From: Bacillota bacterium | Lineage (GTDB): Bacteria > Planctomycetota > UBA8108 > UBA1146 | Reading direction: 5' to 3' | Assembly (NCBI GenBank): GCA_003973385.1 | Contig: QNYK01000062.1 | Location: forward strand, 17,763 to 81,762 | Length of the DNA: 64,000 nt | Shown here: positions 1-8,784 of the stretch, in pieces | How the letters are laid out: each line of letters starts with the position of its first letter | Numbering within the stretch: position 1 is the first letter of the stretch | Translations under genes and position numbers: made by a program | The notes under the pieces: generated by a model | The model's database searches: none | Seen by the model: the letters and a program-made list of their open reading frames with translations, nothing else | Told to the model about the DNA's origin: nothing

Positions 1-2385
1 TCGATTTCTCCTGGTGGATTTCTGGGAGAACTCCTCGCCATGCGCTCGCACCGGGTGATCTGCACCGACGATGGGGCTCCCATCGACCTCGCTGAGTGGC
101 TGGCCATGGCGCTGCCAGGCGCCAACGTGGGATCAAAACTGCATCATCGTCTGCAGTGCTGGGGTGCAGGAAGTCCCTCCATCTGGGAGCGCATCCTGAT
201 CGGGAGGGTCGTTGCTGGTGATCTGGCCCACGACGGTCGGCGCTGGATCTGGCAGCAACCGAACTCCCATCCGGAAGATCGCTGGCGGGATCGGGTTGTC
301 GAGCAGGTATTGCACCTCGAGGAAAACAATCGGTCAATCCTGGAAGCCCTCGCCATCGTCGGCGCTCCTGCAACAGCATCAGAAGTGGCCACTGTTGCGG
401 GCATCGATCGTGGACTGGTTCCGTCGGTGGTCTCGGGGCTGGTTCAGAAGAACTGGATTCGCCTCGATGGGGCACTTCACTGGCGAGAGCCGTTTCAGGC
501 AGAAGGGGTGCTGGTGGCGATCGATCCCGGTCGCAGGAAGCTGATGCACGAGAGGGCAACGGGACTTCCTCAGCGCGATGCTCTGGATCGAGTGCGCCAT
601 GAGATGAGTGCGGGGAATACCGATCAGGCGGCTCTGTTGCTGGAACCGTGGTTCGAAGATGAGGCGAAGCGCACCAGAGATGCTGTCAGGTTGGCCAGTG
701 TGCTGACACCGCTGGTCGATCTGCTCAGGGACCACACTCAGGCCAGGTGGGCAGATTTGCTGGGGCAAGTCGAGGATCAACTGGGAAACGCGGCCCAACG
801 AGATCGTGCATGGCGAGTTGCAGCCAACTGGCATCAGCGCGGCACCCTGACCGCGTTGCGATTGGCACGCCTGAGAGCCCACACGACCCGTCGCGATGGA
901 GATCCCCAGCAGGCGCTAGAGATTCTCGACGACGCCTCTGAATCGTCGCCCAGTCAAGAACACGAGATCGAGCGTGAGCGGATCCTGGTCGCGATAGAAC
1001 GGTCTCGTATCCTCAGAGCACTGGCGCGCCGAGGAGCAACATCGGCTCCGATACTGCAGGTGGAGGTGGGTGAAGACGCACAGGATCTGGTCGAAGAGGC
1101 TCTCCTGGAACGTTGTCGATGTGCACTGGCAAGAGGCGCAAGGCTACAGGCCATCGACCTCGCGCGTCAGGTGATCGATTCCCCAGCAGCAGAAATCCGG
1201 GTGCGCCACATCGTGGAAGCGCAGTGTCTTCGTGCGCGGGCGATGGAGGACCTGAGATCCTTGCGGATCTGGAGTCGCTGGCACCGTCACCTGTGCCTGA
1301 AGGAGTTGAGGCGAGAGGGTTCCATCGTCGCGGGGATCCAAGCTGCTGAAGCATCGCTTCGACTGGGAGAGGGAGCGCTGGCACTCTCTGAAGTCACCGG
1401 ACTGATCGAGCAAGCGAGACTTCATTGCCGGGGACAGTTGCCCCGGGCCCTGTTGCTGATGGCTCGCTGTGAGTCGGGTGCGGGCTGGATACGCGCTGCT
1501 TCTCGTTGCCTCGAGGAAGCCCTGACCCTTGACGGATCTGCAGGAATCGTCGCCTGGGAGGGGAATCTGCTCGTCGCAGCTTCAGAATGGGCGGCGGGTC
1601 GTCCCAGCACCGCACGTCAGATTCTCGAAGCCACACCCGTGCATCGAGCACCTCATGAGAAGGAGTCGGTCGACGTCCATGGGCGTCACCTGATTCTCGA
1701 GAGCCGATGTGCATTTTCGATGGGGAATCCCTCCGAAGCGCTGAGCATCCTGGATCGGGGCATCACTTCATTGCGACTGCGCGGAACGGATCGAGACCTC
1801 GCGCCGTTACGTCGAGAGCGCGCCAGCTTGCTGGAGCGCCTCGGACAGAGTGCGATGGCCCAGACGGAAAGGCGCCGGATCGCCGCCGGAGTGATTCCGG
1901 AACCGGGAACCGATCCGGAGCCCGTCGGATTTCGAAGGGCCAGAAAAGCTCTGGATAGACGCGGAGTGCTGTTGAGGCGACGTCAGCATCAGGAGGCCAA
2001 CAGGTACCTCGAAGTGGCCGCGCTCGACGCCCTGCGTCTGAGGGCCCAGCCGATGTCGACCTTGCTGACGCTCGAGCGGAACAACGAAGCGGCCCCGGCG
2101 GAAAAGGAGCGAATCGCTCTCAGTGCCTGGAGGAGGCTGTTGAAACTGGAATCACGTGAGGGCCACGCGGCCGTGTTGCTGTGGTGGGCGAAGGCCAGGG
2201 AAGAAGCGGGAGACGATGTGGCGGGCCAGCGGCTGCGCCAGGCGGCTCTCCGCGAGGTCGATCGATGGCGGCTGCATAGCCCGGCAGGGACACGGTGGCG
2301 AGAACTGGCAACGCTGCTCGGCGTCGCAGACCTTGCCTCGGGATCAGTTTTCGACATGGGTGGCCGAAGCACCTCACTGGCGTAG
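1..2385 (+). CDS. ATPase/TPR-type regulatory protein, 5'-truncated by window edge
   Basis: The frame is open from base 1, so the ORF-track ATG at 40 is probably internal and the start lies upstream. The first visible residues (GGFLGELLAMRSHRVI, then DLAEWLAMALPG) resemble the end of the AAA/NB-type ATPase domain of MalT-, AfsR- or PknK-like proteins. A winged-helix-like segment follows (ILEALAIVGAPATASEV, about residues 110-170 of the ORF-track protein). The remaining ~600 residues are Arg/Leu/Ala-rich helical repeats of TPR character. Such proteins couple nucleotide binding to regulation of transcription or of a fused kinase. The output domain would lie upstream and cannot be seen. The gene ends 46 nt before aspS. 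Family assignment is by overall pattern only; no Walker A is inside the window. Confidence 0.55.
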   Translation, partial: SISPGGFLGELLAMRSHRVICTDDGAPIDLAEWLAMALPGANVGSKLHHRLQCWGAGSPSIWERILIGRVVAGDLAHDGRRWIWQQPNSHPEDRWRDRVVEQVLHLEENNRSILEALAIVGAPATASEVATVAGIDRGLVPSVVSGLVQKNWIRLDGALHWREPFQAEGVLVAIDPGRRKLMHERATGLPQRDALDRVRHEMSAGNTDQAALLLEPWFEDEAKRTRDAVRLASVLTPLVDLLRDHTQARWADLLGQVEDQLGNAAQRDRAWRVAANWHQRGTLTALRLARLRAHTTRRDGDPQQALEILDDASESSPSQEHEIERERILVAIERSRILRALARRGATSAPILQVEVGEDAQDLVEEALLERCRCALARGARLQAIDLARQVIDSPAAEIRVRHIVEAQCLRARAMEDLRSLRIWSRWHRHLCLKELRREGSIVAGIQAAEASLRLGEGALALSEVTGLIEQARLHCRGQLPRALLLMARCESGAGWIRAASRCLEEALTLDGSAGIVAWEGNLLVAASEWAAGRPSTARQILEATPVHRAPHEKESVDVHGRHLILESRCAFSMGNPSEALSILDRGITSLRLRGTDRDLAPLRRERASLLERLGQSAMAQTERRRIAAGVIPEPGTDPEPVGFRRARKALDRRGVLLRRRQHQEANRYLEVAALDALRLRAQPMSTLLTLERNNEAAPAEKERIALSAWRRLLKLESREGHAAVLLWWAKAREEAGDDVAGQRLRQAALREVDRWRLHSPAGTRWRELATLLGVADLASGSVFDMGGRSTSLA

Positions 2386-2431
2386 AATCTCACAGAGGCA
2401 GACAACTACCGATCGGGAAAGAGGAGTCGAG

Positions 2432-4228
2432 ATGCTGAGAAGCCATACCTGTGGTGAACTTCGAGCCGCACATGTTGGCCAGGAAGTCACCCTTGTCGGC
2501 TGGATTGATACCGTGCGTGATCACGGGGGACTGCGCTTCATCGATCTTCGAGATCGATATGGACGCACGCAGGTGACGTTGTCCCCGGACTCCATCGATG
2601 TCAACTCGCTGGAATCCCTCCGTTCTGAGCAGGTGCTTCAGGTGGTGGGCCGAGTCGAGACACGTCCCGATGGAATGAAAAACCCGCGTCTGGAAACCGG
2701 TGAGATCGAGTTGATCGGCACCACTGCTTCGATACTGGGAGACTGTCCTCCGCTCCCCTTCGATTTCTCTCGCGGCGACCAGGTAAATGACGAACTGCGC
2801 TTTCAGTACCGTTTTCTGGACATGCGCCGAGCCGAGGTTCAAAAGCGCTTTCAATTGAGGTCGGATCTTCAGCATGAGATCCGTAATTACCTGCACCAGC
2901 GGCGATTTATCGATCTTGAAACGCCGATGCTGACAAAGAGCACGCCGGAAGGTGCCCGCGATTTTCTGGTTCCGAGTCGACTCAATCCGGGTGAGTTGTA
3001 TGCGCTTCCCCAGTCTCCTCAGATCTTCAAGCAACTCTTCATGGTTGCCGGATTCGACCGTTACATGCAGATCGTTCGTTGTTTCCGCGACGAGGACCTG
3101 CGAGCGGACCGACAGCCTGAGTTCACGCAACTCGACCTTGAAATGGCATGCGTCGAGGAAGATGACATCATGGAGCTGCTCGAGGGGCTGATGGCTCATG
3201 TCGTTCAAGCACTCACCGGCAAACAGGTCGAGACTCCATTTCGCCGCATCTGCTACGAGGACGCGCAACTTCGCTATTCGAGTGACTCACCCGACCTCAG
3301 AAGTGATCTGGAGATCTTTGAGCTCTCCGATCTGGCGCTTGAGATGGGATTCAAGGTCTTTTCGGGGGCTGTCGAGGCAGGGGGTGCGGTCCGCGCCATC
3401 CGTGTGCCCGGTGGGGGTGAATGGTCGCGCAAGGAGATCGAATCGCTCGAGGCCATCGTCAAGAACCAGGGTGCAGGAGGTCTCGCCTGGATGAAGAGGA
3501 GTGATCAGGGCCTGGCAGGTCCTGTCGCAAGATTTTGCGAGAACGAAGCTGGCGCAGCGCTCGTCGAGCGAAGCGGTATGGAGGTGGGAGATCTGTGCTA
3601 CTTCGTAGCAGACGCCTCGAAGCGCATCGTGATCAACTCACTGTCATTTCTTCGCAAGGAACTGGCGAATCGCCTCGGCCATCTGAAACCAGGTGCCCTC
3701 GAGTTCTGCTGGGTCACGGAATTCCCCCTCTTCGATGAAGATGAAGAGAGCGGCCTCCCGGTGCCCTGTCACCACCCCTTCACATCGCCAAATCCCGAGG
3801 ATCTGGAGCGACTCGAATCGGCGCCACTGTCGGTTCGCGCTCGCGCGTACGACCTGGTTCTCAACGGCTTCGAGGTGGGTGGTGGAAGCATCAGGATTCA
3901 CCAGAGAGATCTCCAGGAACGAGTTTTCGAGGCGATCGGGCTGAGCCACGAAGAGGCGCAGAGTAAATTCAGTTTCCTGCTGGAGGCCCTGAAATACGGG
4001 GCTCCACCACATGGAGGTATCGCTCTCGGGATCGACCGCCTGGTCATGATCCTGGCGGGGGATGAGTCGATCCGTGAGGTGATCGCCTTTCCCAAGACGC
4101 AGCGCGGCACTTGCCTGTTGACGGGGGCACCGACCGGTGTCTCCGATGCTCAACTCGACGAGGTGGGGCTGCAATTGGCCCCCATCGATGAGCCAGATGC
4201 TGAGCCGAACGAGGGCGAGAACTGCTGA
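2432..4228 (+). CDS. aspS: aspartyl-tRNA synthetase, probably non-discriminating
   Basis: Class II aminoacyl-tRNA synthetase charging tRNA-Asp, 598 aa, normal for bacterial AspRS. The ORF-track start at 2156 is too early. ATG 2432 follows GAGGAG and begins MLRSHTCGEL, the usual N-terminus. The order is an anticodon-binding OB fold (about 1-110), the catalytic core with motif 1 near LETPMLTKSTPEGARDF, motif 2 in CFRDEDLRADRQPEFTQLD, the bacterial GAD-type insert, and motif 3 GGIALGIDRLVM near the C-terminus. Residue 31 is His (RDHGG) and residue 81 is Gly (RPDGM). In Pseudomonas AspRS this pair marks an enzyme that also aspartylates tRNA-Asn. If the same holds here, GatCAB amidotransferase is needed; no gat gene is in this window. 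Confidence 0.96.
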   Translation: MLRSHTCGELRAAHVGQEVTLVGWIDTVRDHGGLRFIDLRDRYGRTQVTLSPDSIDVNSLESLRSEQVLQVVGRVETRPDGMKNPRLETGEIELIGTTASILGDCPPLPFDFSRGDQVNDELRFQYRFLDMRRAEVQKRFQLRSDLQHEIRNYLHQRRFIDLETPMLTKSTPEGARDFLVPSRLNPGELYALPQSPQIFKQLFMVAGFDRYMQIVRCFRDEDLRADRQPEFTQLDLEMACVEEDDIMELLEGLMAHVVQALTGKQVETPFRRICYEDAQLRYSSDSPDLRSDLEIFELSDLALEMGFKVFSGAVEAGGAVRAIRVPGGGEWSRKEIESLEAIVKNQGAGGLAWMKRSDQGLAGPVARFCENEAGAALVERSGMEVGDLCYFVADASKRIVINSLSFLRKELANRLGHLKPGALEFCWVTEFPLFDEDEESGLPVPCHHPFTSPNPEDLERLESAPLSVRARAYDLVLNGFEVGGGSIRIHQRDLQERVFEAIGLSHEEAQSKFSFLLEALKYGAPPHGGIALGIDRLVMILAGDESIREVIAFPKTQRGTCLLTGAPTGVSDAQLDEVGLQLAPIDEPDAEPNEGENC

Positions 4229-4295
4229 AGTGAGAGAGGTCTGCCCCCGGAGCGCGTTTTTTTTCACAACAACCCTGTAATTCGGGGTTTCCGAC

Positions 4296-4325
4296 TTGCC
4301 ATCAGACCCCTGTACGGTGTATCCA
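4296..4325 (+). promoter_or_regulatory. possible promoter for infC operon
   Basis: TTGCCA at 4296 is followed by a TATCCA/TGTATC-like -10 at 4318-4325 (spacer 16-18 nt), about 80 nt before the infC start. The boxes match the sigma-70 consensus only partly. A T8 tract at 4258-4265 separates this from aspS, but no convincing terminator stem precedes it. This is inference from position and weak boxes. Confidence 0.22.
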
Positions 4326-4339
4326 TCGGAGTTCCCAGA

Positions 4340-4353
4340 GGCCAGAATTGGCC
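4340..4353 (+). promoter_or_regulatory. small hairpin in the infC leader
   Basis: GGCCA-GAAT-TGGCC forms a perfect 5-bp stem with a tetraloop, ending 52 nt upstream of the AUC start of infC. It may be part of a structured leader. No function is demonstrated. Confidence 0.25.
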
Positions 4354-4405
4354 GATCTACCACACCAGCATGCAGTGATCTGAGGAATCGAGAAGGAGGA
4401 CCGAC

Positions 4406-4915
4406 ATCGCCGAGCAGACCAAGTACCGGATCATCGACAGGCCCGCACCGGGGCAGGTACGCCTCATCGACGACGAGGGCAACCAGGTCGGTGTTGTTGA
4501 GCTGAATGCCGCGCTGGAAATGGCGCAGGAACGAGATCTAGATCTGGTCGAGATGAACCCCAATTCCGATCCGCCATTGTGCAAGTTGATGGATTTTGGC
4601 AAGTTCAAGTACGATCAGTCAAAGAACTCGAAGCAGGTGCAAAAGGTCCGCAAGATCAAGGAAGTGAAACTGAGGCCCAAGACAGAACGACACGATCTGG
4701 ATGTCAAACTGAAACGAGCTCGGAATTTCCTCGAAGATGGCCACAAGGTTCTGGTGACGATGGTTTTCAGGGGGCGTGAACAACGGCACCCTGATCTGGG
4801 CCGAGATGTGCTTCTCAGGTTCTTCGGTGAACTCGAAGAACTGGCAAAGATGGAACGTGAGCCGGTACAAGAAGCAAGAAACCGGATGGCGATGGTGCTG
4901 GCAAAGAAGAAATGA
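4406..4915 (+). CDS. infC: translation initiation factor IF-3, AUC start codon
   Basis: IF-3 binds the 30S subunit, keeps it free of 50S and checks start-codon pairing. The ORF track begins only at an internal ATG (4520), which would remove much of the N-domain. In the same frame the protein extends to ATC at 4406, giving IAEQTKYRIIDRP and 169 aa, the normal IF-3 length. AAGGAGGA (4393-4400) sits 5-6 nt upstream. An in-frame TGA at 4376 is followed by no ATG, GTG or TTG before the ATC. The N-domain ends near LCKLMDFGKF and the C-domain contains VTMVFRGREQRHPDLG. Non-AUG starts (AUU in E. coli) let IF-3 repress its own translation, and the same logic is likely here. It heads infC-rpmI-rplT. 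Confidence 0.94.
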   Translation: MAEQTKYRIIDRPAPGQVRLIDDEGNQVGVVELNAALEMAQERDLDLVEMNPNSDPPLCKLMDFGKFKYDQSKNSKQVQKVRKIKEVKLRPKTERHDLDVKLKRARNFLEDGHKVLVTMVFRGREQRHPDLGRDVLLRFFGELEELAKMEREPVQEARNRMAMVLAKKK

Positions 4916-4922
4916 GCGATCC

Positions 4923-4937
4923 CCCTCCCTGTGAGGG
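4923..4937 (+). promoter_or_regulatory. hairpin between infC and rpmI
   Basis: CCCTC-CCTGT-GAGGG is a perfect 5-bp stem just after the infC stop. It is followed by the palindrome GGGGCCCC (4953-4960), which contains the likely rpmI Shine-Dalgarno and could sequester it. The role is inferred, perhaps in L20-type autoregulation. Confidence 0.3.
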
Positions 4938-4961
4938 TGACGCGCCTGGAAAGGGGCCCCG

Positions 4962-5165
4962 GTGGCCAGAAAAACTCACAAGCCGCACAAGGGCCTGCAG
5001 AAGCGGGTCAAGGTGACGGGAACCGGAAAGATCAAGCGCCACCGCGCTGGAAAAAGCCATCGGATGGGACCCTGGAACGCAACCAGGGTTCGTCGCGGTC
5101 GCCGATCAGAAATCTGCGCAGATTGCGACGCAAAGGTGATCAAAGCACTGCTCGGGATCGGCTAG
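4962..5165 (+). CDS. rpmI: 50S ribosomal protein L35
   Basis: 67 aa, GTG start, highly basic: MARKTHKPHKGLQKRVKVTGTG. The KIKRHRAGKSH segment is the L35 hallmark. AAGGGG lies 5 nt before the GTG. It sits in the conserved order infC-rpmI-rplT, 46 nt after infC. The C-terminal part includes two Cys (ICADCDAK) that are uncommon in L35 and may be lineage-specific. Confidence 0.95.
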   Translation: MARKTHKPHKGLQKRVKVTGTGKIKRHRAGKSHRMGPWNATRVRRGRRSEICADCDAKVIKALLGIG

Positions 5166-5318
5166 TTGCCAGATCCGTGGTGCGTAGCGTGAGAAAACTG
5201 TTACTAACATCGCGCCGGATGGCGCACCGGCCGGCAATTCCAGGGATGACGGACCCGTAAGTCCCGAGCGAATCGATCTTGATTCCTCCTGCGCGTTGCC
5301 CACGGAAAGGGAAGTTCG
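5166..5318 (+). promoter_or_regulatory. rpmI-rplT spacer with folded elements, possible L20 leader
   Basis: This 153-nt spacer is unusually long for rpmI-rplT. It contains GCGCC-GGAT-GGCGC (5212-5225), a CCGGCCGG palindrome immediately after, and a GGAC/GTCC stem near 5250. In other bacteria L20 represses its operon by binding mRNA structures upstream of rpmI or rplT. A comparable element here is an inference from location and folding. Confidence 0.28.
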
Positions 5319-5675
5319 ATGGCACGGGTACGTTTTGGCGTCGCTCGTCACCGCAAACAGAAGCGGATTCTCAGAAAAGCTAAGGGGTTCTTCGGAGCCG
5401 CAAGCCGGCAGTACCAGACTGCCAAGCAAACCATCATCCGGTCTGAAGCCTTTGCGACACGGGATCGGCGGGTTCGAAAGAGGATGATCCGGCGTCTCTG
5501 GATCACACGGATCTCTGCAGCTTGTGGTCAGAACGACATCTCCTACAGCCGTTTCATTCATGGACTCAAGTGTGCCAAGGTGGATCTGGACCGGAAAATG
5601 ATCTCCGAGTTAGCGATCCGTAACAACGAGGCCTTCGTTGCGCTCGTCGGGATTGCCCGCGGCACGCAGCAATGA
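5319..5675 (+). CDS. rplT: 50S ribosomal protein L20
   Basis: 118 aa, the standard length. It begins MARVRFGVARHRKQKRILRKAKGF, the conserved basic N-terminal tail that threads into 23S rRNA. The globular part carries RDRRVRKRMIRRLWITRI and NDISYSRFIHGL. L20 is required for early 50S assembly and is often the autorepressor of its operon. The stop overlaps the pheS start by 4 nt (ATGA), so pheS is probably translationally coupled. Confidence 0.97.
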   Translation: MARVRFGVARHRKQKRILRKAKGFFGAASRQYQTAKQTIIRSEAFATRDRRVRKRMIRRLWITRISAACGQNDISYSRFIHGLKCAKVDLDRKMISELAIRNNEAFVALVGIARGTQQ

Positions 5676-6679
5676 GCGAGGGATCCCAGGTGGATCTAGA
5701 AACCATCCAATCCGAGGCCTTGCAGGCGATCGAGTCAGCGTCAGACGCCTCAGGATTGGAACTGGTTCGCGTTGGCGTGCTTGGCAAGAAGGGTTCCCTC
5801 AAGCAGATTCTCCGCTCCCTGGGTCAATTGCCTCCTGAGCAGCGCGCTTCGTTCGGGGCTCGCGCAAATGTCGTCAAGGACACTGTCGAGGCTGCACTGG
5901 CGGCGGCACGGGAACGCCTTGGGGGCCCTTCTGCAGCCTCTGCCACCTCGCGGGGGATCGCCCAGACGGATGTCACTCTTCCCGGTCGAGTTCCACATCG
6001 TGGCAGCAGGCATCCGGTACAACTGGTCGCCTCGAGGATGATCAACATCTTCGGCAATCTCGGTTTCCAGGTCGCTGACGGCCCCGAGGTGGAAGACGAG
6101 TGGCATAACTTCACCGGCTTGAACATCCCGGTCGATCACATCGCCCGGGATCCCGCAGAGAATTTCTTCCTCGAGGACGACCTTCTGATGCGCAGCCAGA
6201 CCTCCACTGTCCAGGTTCGCGTCATGGAGAGTACGCCTCCGCCATTGCGTATCATCGCACCTGGAAAAGTGTTTCGACCCGATACCGTCGATGCGACCCA
6301 TTCCTACATGTTCAACCAACTCGAAGGTCTCGTCATCGATGAGGAGATCAACTTCGGGCACCTCAAAGCGACCCTCTTGAGTTTTTTCCAGCAACTACTG
6401 CAGGAAGAAGGAATGAAGTTGAGGTTGAGGCCATCATTTTTCCCCTTCACCGAGCCCAGTGCAGAAGTAGACCTGTTCTGGCGCGGTGATTGGATGGAGA
6501 TGGGAGGCTGTGGGATGGTCGATCCGAATGTCCTGGAAGCGGTCGGTATCGACCCAGAAAAGTGGACAGGGTTTGCATTTGGTCTTGGAATCGAGCGGGT
6601 GGCGATGGCTTCCTACAACATTCCAGATATCCGTTACCTCTACGAAAATGATGTCAGGTTTCTCCAGCAATTCTCCTGA
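5672..6679 (+). CDS. pheS: phenylalanyl-tRNA synthetase alpha subunit
   Basis: 335 aa, typical of bacterial PheS. The N-terminal coiled coil (about 1-90) contains the GVLGKKGSLKQILRSLG signature. The catalytic class II core starts near HPVQLVASRMINIF and includes MLRSQTS-like LLMRSQTSTVQVRVM, the motif 2 region GKVFRPDTVDATHSYMFNQLEG, and motif 3 in the C-terminal GLGIERVAMASYNIPDIR. It pairs with PheT to charge tRNA-Phe. ATG overlaps the rplT stop, and pheT follows after 36 nt. Confidence 0.97.
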   Translation: MSEGSQVDLETIQSEALQAIESASDASGLELVRVGVLGKKGSLKQILRSLGQLPPEQRASFGARANVVKDTVEAALAAARERLGGPSAASATSRGIAQTDVTLPGRVPHRGSRHPVQLVASRMINIFGNLGFQVADGPEVEDEWHNFTGLNIPVDHIARDPAENFFLEDDLLMRSQTSTVQVRVMESTPPPLRIIAPGKVFRPDTVDATHSYMFNQLEGLVIDEEINFGHLKATLLSFFQQLLQEEGMKLRLRPSFFPFTEPSAEVDLFWRGDWMEMGGCGMVDPNVLEAVGIDPEKWTGFAFGLGIERVAMASYNIPDIRYLYENDVRFLQQFS

Positions 6680-6715
6680 TGGAGATGGGCAACATAACAA
6701 CCGGGAGTATATGTA

Positions 6716-8776
6716 ATGAAGGTGTCGCTCGACTGGTTACGAGATCATGTGGAGATGGATCTCCCTGTCGAAGATGTAGCGTACAAACTCACAATGTGTG
6801 GTCTCAATTGCGAGGCCATCGAAGCGAATGGGACGGACCATGTCCTCGAACTCGAGGTGACATCGAACCGTCCAGATCACCTGGGTCATCGCGGCGTTGC
6901 CAGGGAACTGGCCTGTATCCTCGATGTACCACTCAAGCCGCTGGGGCTGGACTTTCCAGAGGTCGCGAAGGACACGGTCGGAAACGCGCTCGATGAAGTC
7001 ACCAGTATCGAAGTGGATGATGACGATCGCTGTGGCAGGTACACCGCCAGGGTTGCCTTCGATGTCGATGTCGAAGCCAGTCCTGACTGGTTGATTCGAC
7101 GCCTGGAAGCGATCGGCCTGAGGTCGATCAATATCGTCGTGGATTTGACCAACTATGTCATGATGGATCTCGGGCAACCACTCCATGCGTTCGATCTCGA
7201 CCTGCTTGAGGGGCCAGAGATCATCGTCCGACGTGCTCTCCGCGGAGAACATTTCGACGCCATCGACGGAACAGAGCTGGAACTCGACTCAGACGATCTG
7301 GTGATCGCAGATTCTTCCAGGGCCGTGGCGTTAGCCGGTGTCATGGGGGGAGCACAGACCGAGGTCAGTGGAACTACACGTCGAATCATGCTCGAAAGTG
7401 CCTGGTTCGATCCTGTCCCGGTTCGTGAGACTTCTCGACGTCTTGGACTCACCAGTGACTCTTCGCACAGATTCGAGCGACGTGTCGATGTCGATGGTGC
7501 AGATATCGCTTCGCGGCGCTTCTTCCATCTGCTCTGTAGAGAGACTGACGGTAAGGTTCTGGCCGGATGCATGGAAACCACTCGTGTTGGCCTCCTCGCA
7601 ACCCCGCCAGCGGTGGCCCTTCGACCTCAACGCATCGAGAAGATTCTCGGTGTTGCGGTTCCGATCGAGGAGATGAACAGCATCCTGGTGGCTCTCGGAT
7701 TCGAACGGGTTTCAGAATCCGCCTCTGAGAGCCACTGGGCGGCTCCCTCCTGGCGTGCCGATTGCACCCGGGAAATCGACCTCATCGAGGAAATCGGGCG
7801 TATCCACGGACTCGACAGGGTCCCTGATTTCAGTATGCATGTGCGGGTGATCCCCGAGGATCAGCAAGCGCTGTTGATCGAACGCACCAAATCACTGCTG
7901 GAAGGCACTGGTCACCATGAAGCGCTGACCTTCTCATTCGGCGAGGAGGGGGCCCTGAAGGATCTGGAAGAGTGGTGGTGTATCGGCGATCCGTGGGTGG
8001 TGAGGAACCCTGTTCGAGTCAATGAGGGGGTGCTGCGTCGCAGCCTGTTGCCGGGATTGCTCTCATGTGTGCGAGGTAATCGCCTCCACGGTGTCGATAG
8101 GGTGCGCCTGTTCGAGGTGGCCCGGGTATTCCATCGCAGAGATGGTATCGACAGGCCAGTCGAGAAGTTGCATCTGGCGTGGGTCCATAGCATTCATGAT
8201 CCTGTTGCTGGTGCTGATCCATGTCGAGAGATCCGAGGGATTGCGGATGCAGTGCTGGAGATGCTCAGGCTCGACAACTCAGCACGAAGTTCCATGACAT
8301 GGAATCCGGTTTCGGGAGGCTCTGGAATGCTGCCAGAAACCGCTGCTGCACTCGACCTGTCGAGCGAGAGGCTCGGATTGCTCGGTGCTGTCTGCATCGA
8401 TGGAGTGTCCGGTGAAACGTGGTGTGGAGAGATGGATCTCGGAACCCTGATCGACCACGCCAAGTTCAGTCATCGCTACAGCGAGTTTTCTCGTTACCCC
8501 GGAGTGCGCCGAGATCTCAATATCGTGGTCGAGGAATCGGTCCTCTGGAGAGACATTTCTTCCGAGGTGGAATCAGCCCAGCTGGGTCACTTCGAGGAGT
8601 TGACGTTTGTCGATGTTTACCAGGGCAAGCAGGTTCCCAGGGGTCAAAAAAGCGTCACCTTTTCGATGGCGTTTAGAGCTTCCGATCGTTCATTGACCCG
8701 TGAAGAAGTGGACGAATCGATCGATGGATTGATGCAGAGGCTCAAGAGCCGCTTCCAGGCCCAACTTCGAACCTGA
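6716..8776 (+). CDS. pheT: phenylalanyl-tRNA synthetase beta subunit, short form
   Basis: 686 aa, against about 790-800 in E. coli. It starts MKVSLDWLRDHVEMDLP and passes directly from the first ~45 residues to LELEVTSNRPDHLGHRGVARELA. The EMAP/OB-fold tRNA-binding domain that normally lies between these is absent. The B3/4 editing domain follows (DLTNYVMMDLGQPLHAFD), then the B5 domain, the catalytic-like domain and the C-terminal anticodon-binding fold (FSRYPGVRRDLNIVV). It is co-transcribed with pheS. Short PheT proteins are known in several bacterial lineages, so this is a clean domain absence and not a broken gene. It ends 8 nt from the convergent L,D-transpeptidase gene. Confidence 0.96.
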   Translation: MKVSLDWLRDHVEMDLPVEDVAYKLTMCGLNCEAIEANGTDHVLELEVTSNRPDHLGHRGVARELACILDVPLKPLGLDFPEVAKDTVGNALDEVTSIEVDDDDRCGRYTARVAFDVDVEASPDWLIRRLEAIGLRSINIVVDLTNYVMMDLGQPLHAFDLDLLEGPEIIVRRALRGEHFDAIDGTELELDSDDLVIADSSRAVALAGVMGGAQTEVSGTTRRIMLESAWFDPVPVRETSRRLGLTSDSSHRFERRVDVDGADIASRRFFHLLCRETDGKVLAGCMETTRVGLLATPPAVALRPQRIEKILGVAVPIEEMNSILVALGFERVSESASESHWAAPSWRADCTREIDLIEEIGRIHGLDRVPDFSMHVRVIPEDQQALLIERTKSLLEGTGHHEALTFSFGEEGALKDLEEWWCIGDPWVVRNPVRVNEGVLRRSLLPGLLSCVRGNRLHGVDRVRLFEVARVFHRRDGIDRPVEKLHLAWVHSIHDPVAGADPCREIRGIADAVLEMLRLDNSARSSMTWNPVSGGSGMLPETAAALDLSSERLGLLGAVCIDGVSGETWCGEMDLGTLIDHAKFSHRYSEFSRYPGVRRDLNIVVEESVLWRDISSEVESAQLGHFEELTFVDVYQGKQVPRGQKSVTFSMAFRASDRSLTREEVDESIDGLMQRLKSRFQAQLRT

Positions 8777-8784
8777 TCAGCGGA

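Noticed and set aside
2156-2431. N-terminal extension of the aspS ORF to 690 aa
   Set aside because: It overlaps the end of the preceding gene and lacks family similarity; ATG 2432 has GAGGAG upstream and gives the standard AspRS start.
4258-4265. T8 tract after aspS as an intrinsic terminator
   Set aside because: No stable GC stem directly precedes it; the AACCC/GGGTT stem lies after it. Not supported.
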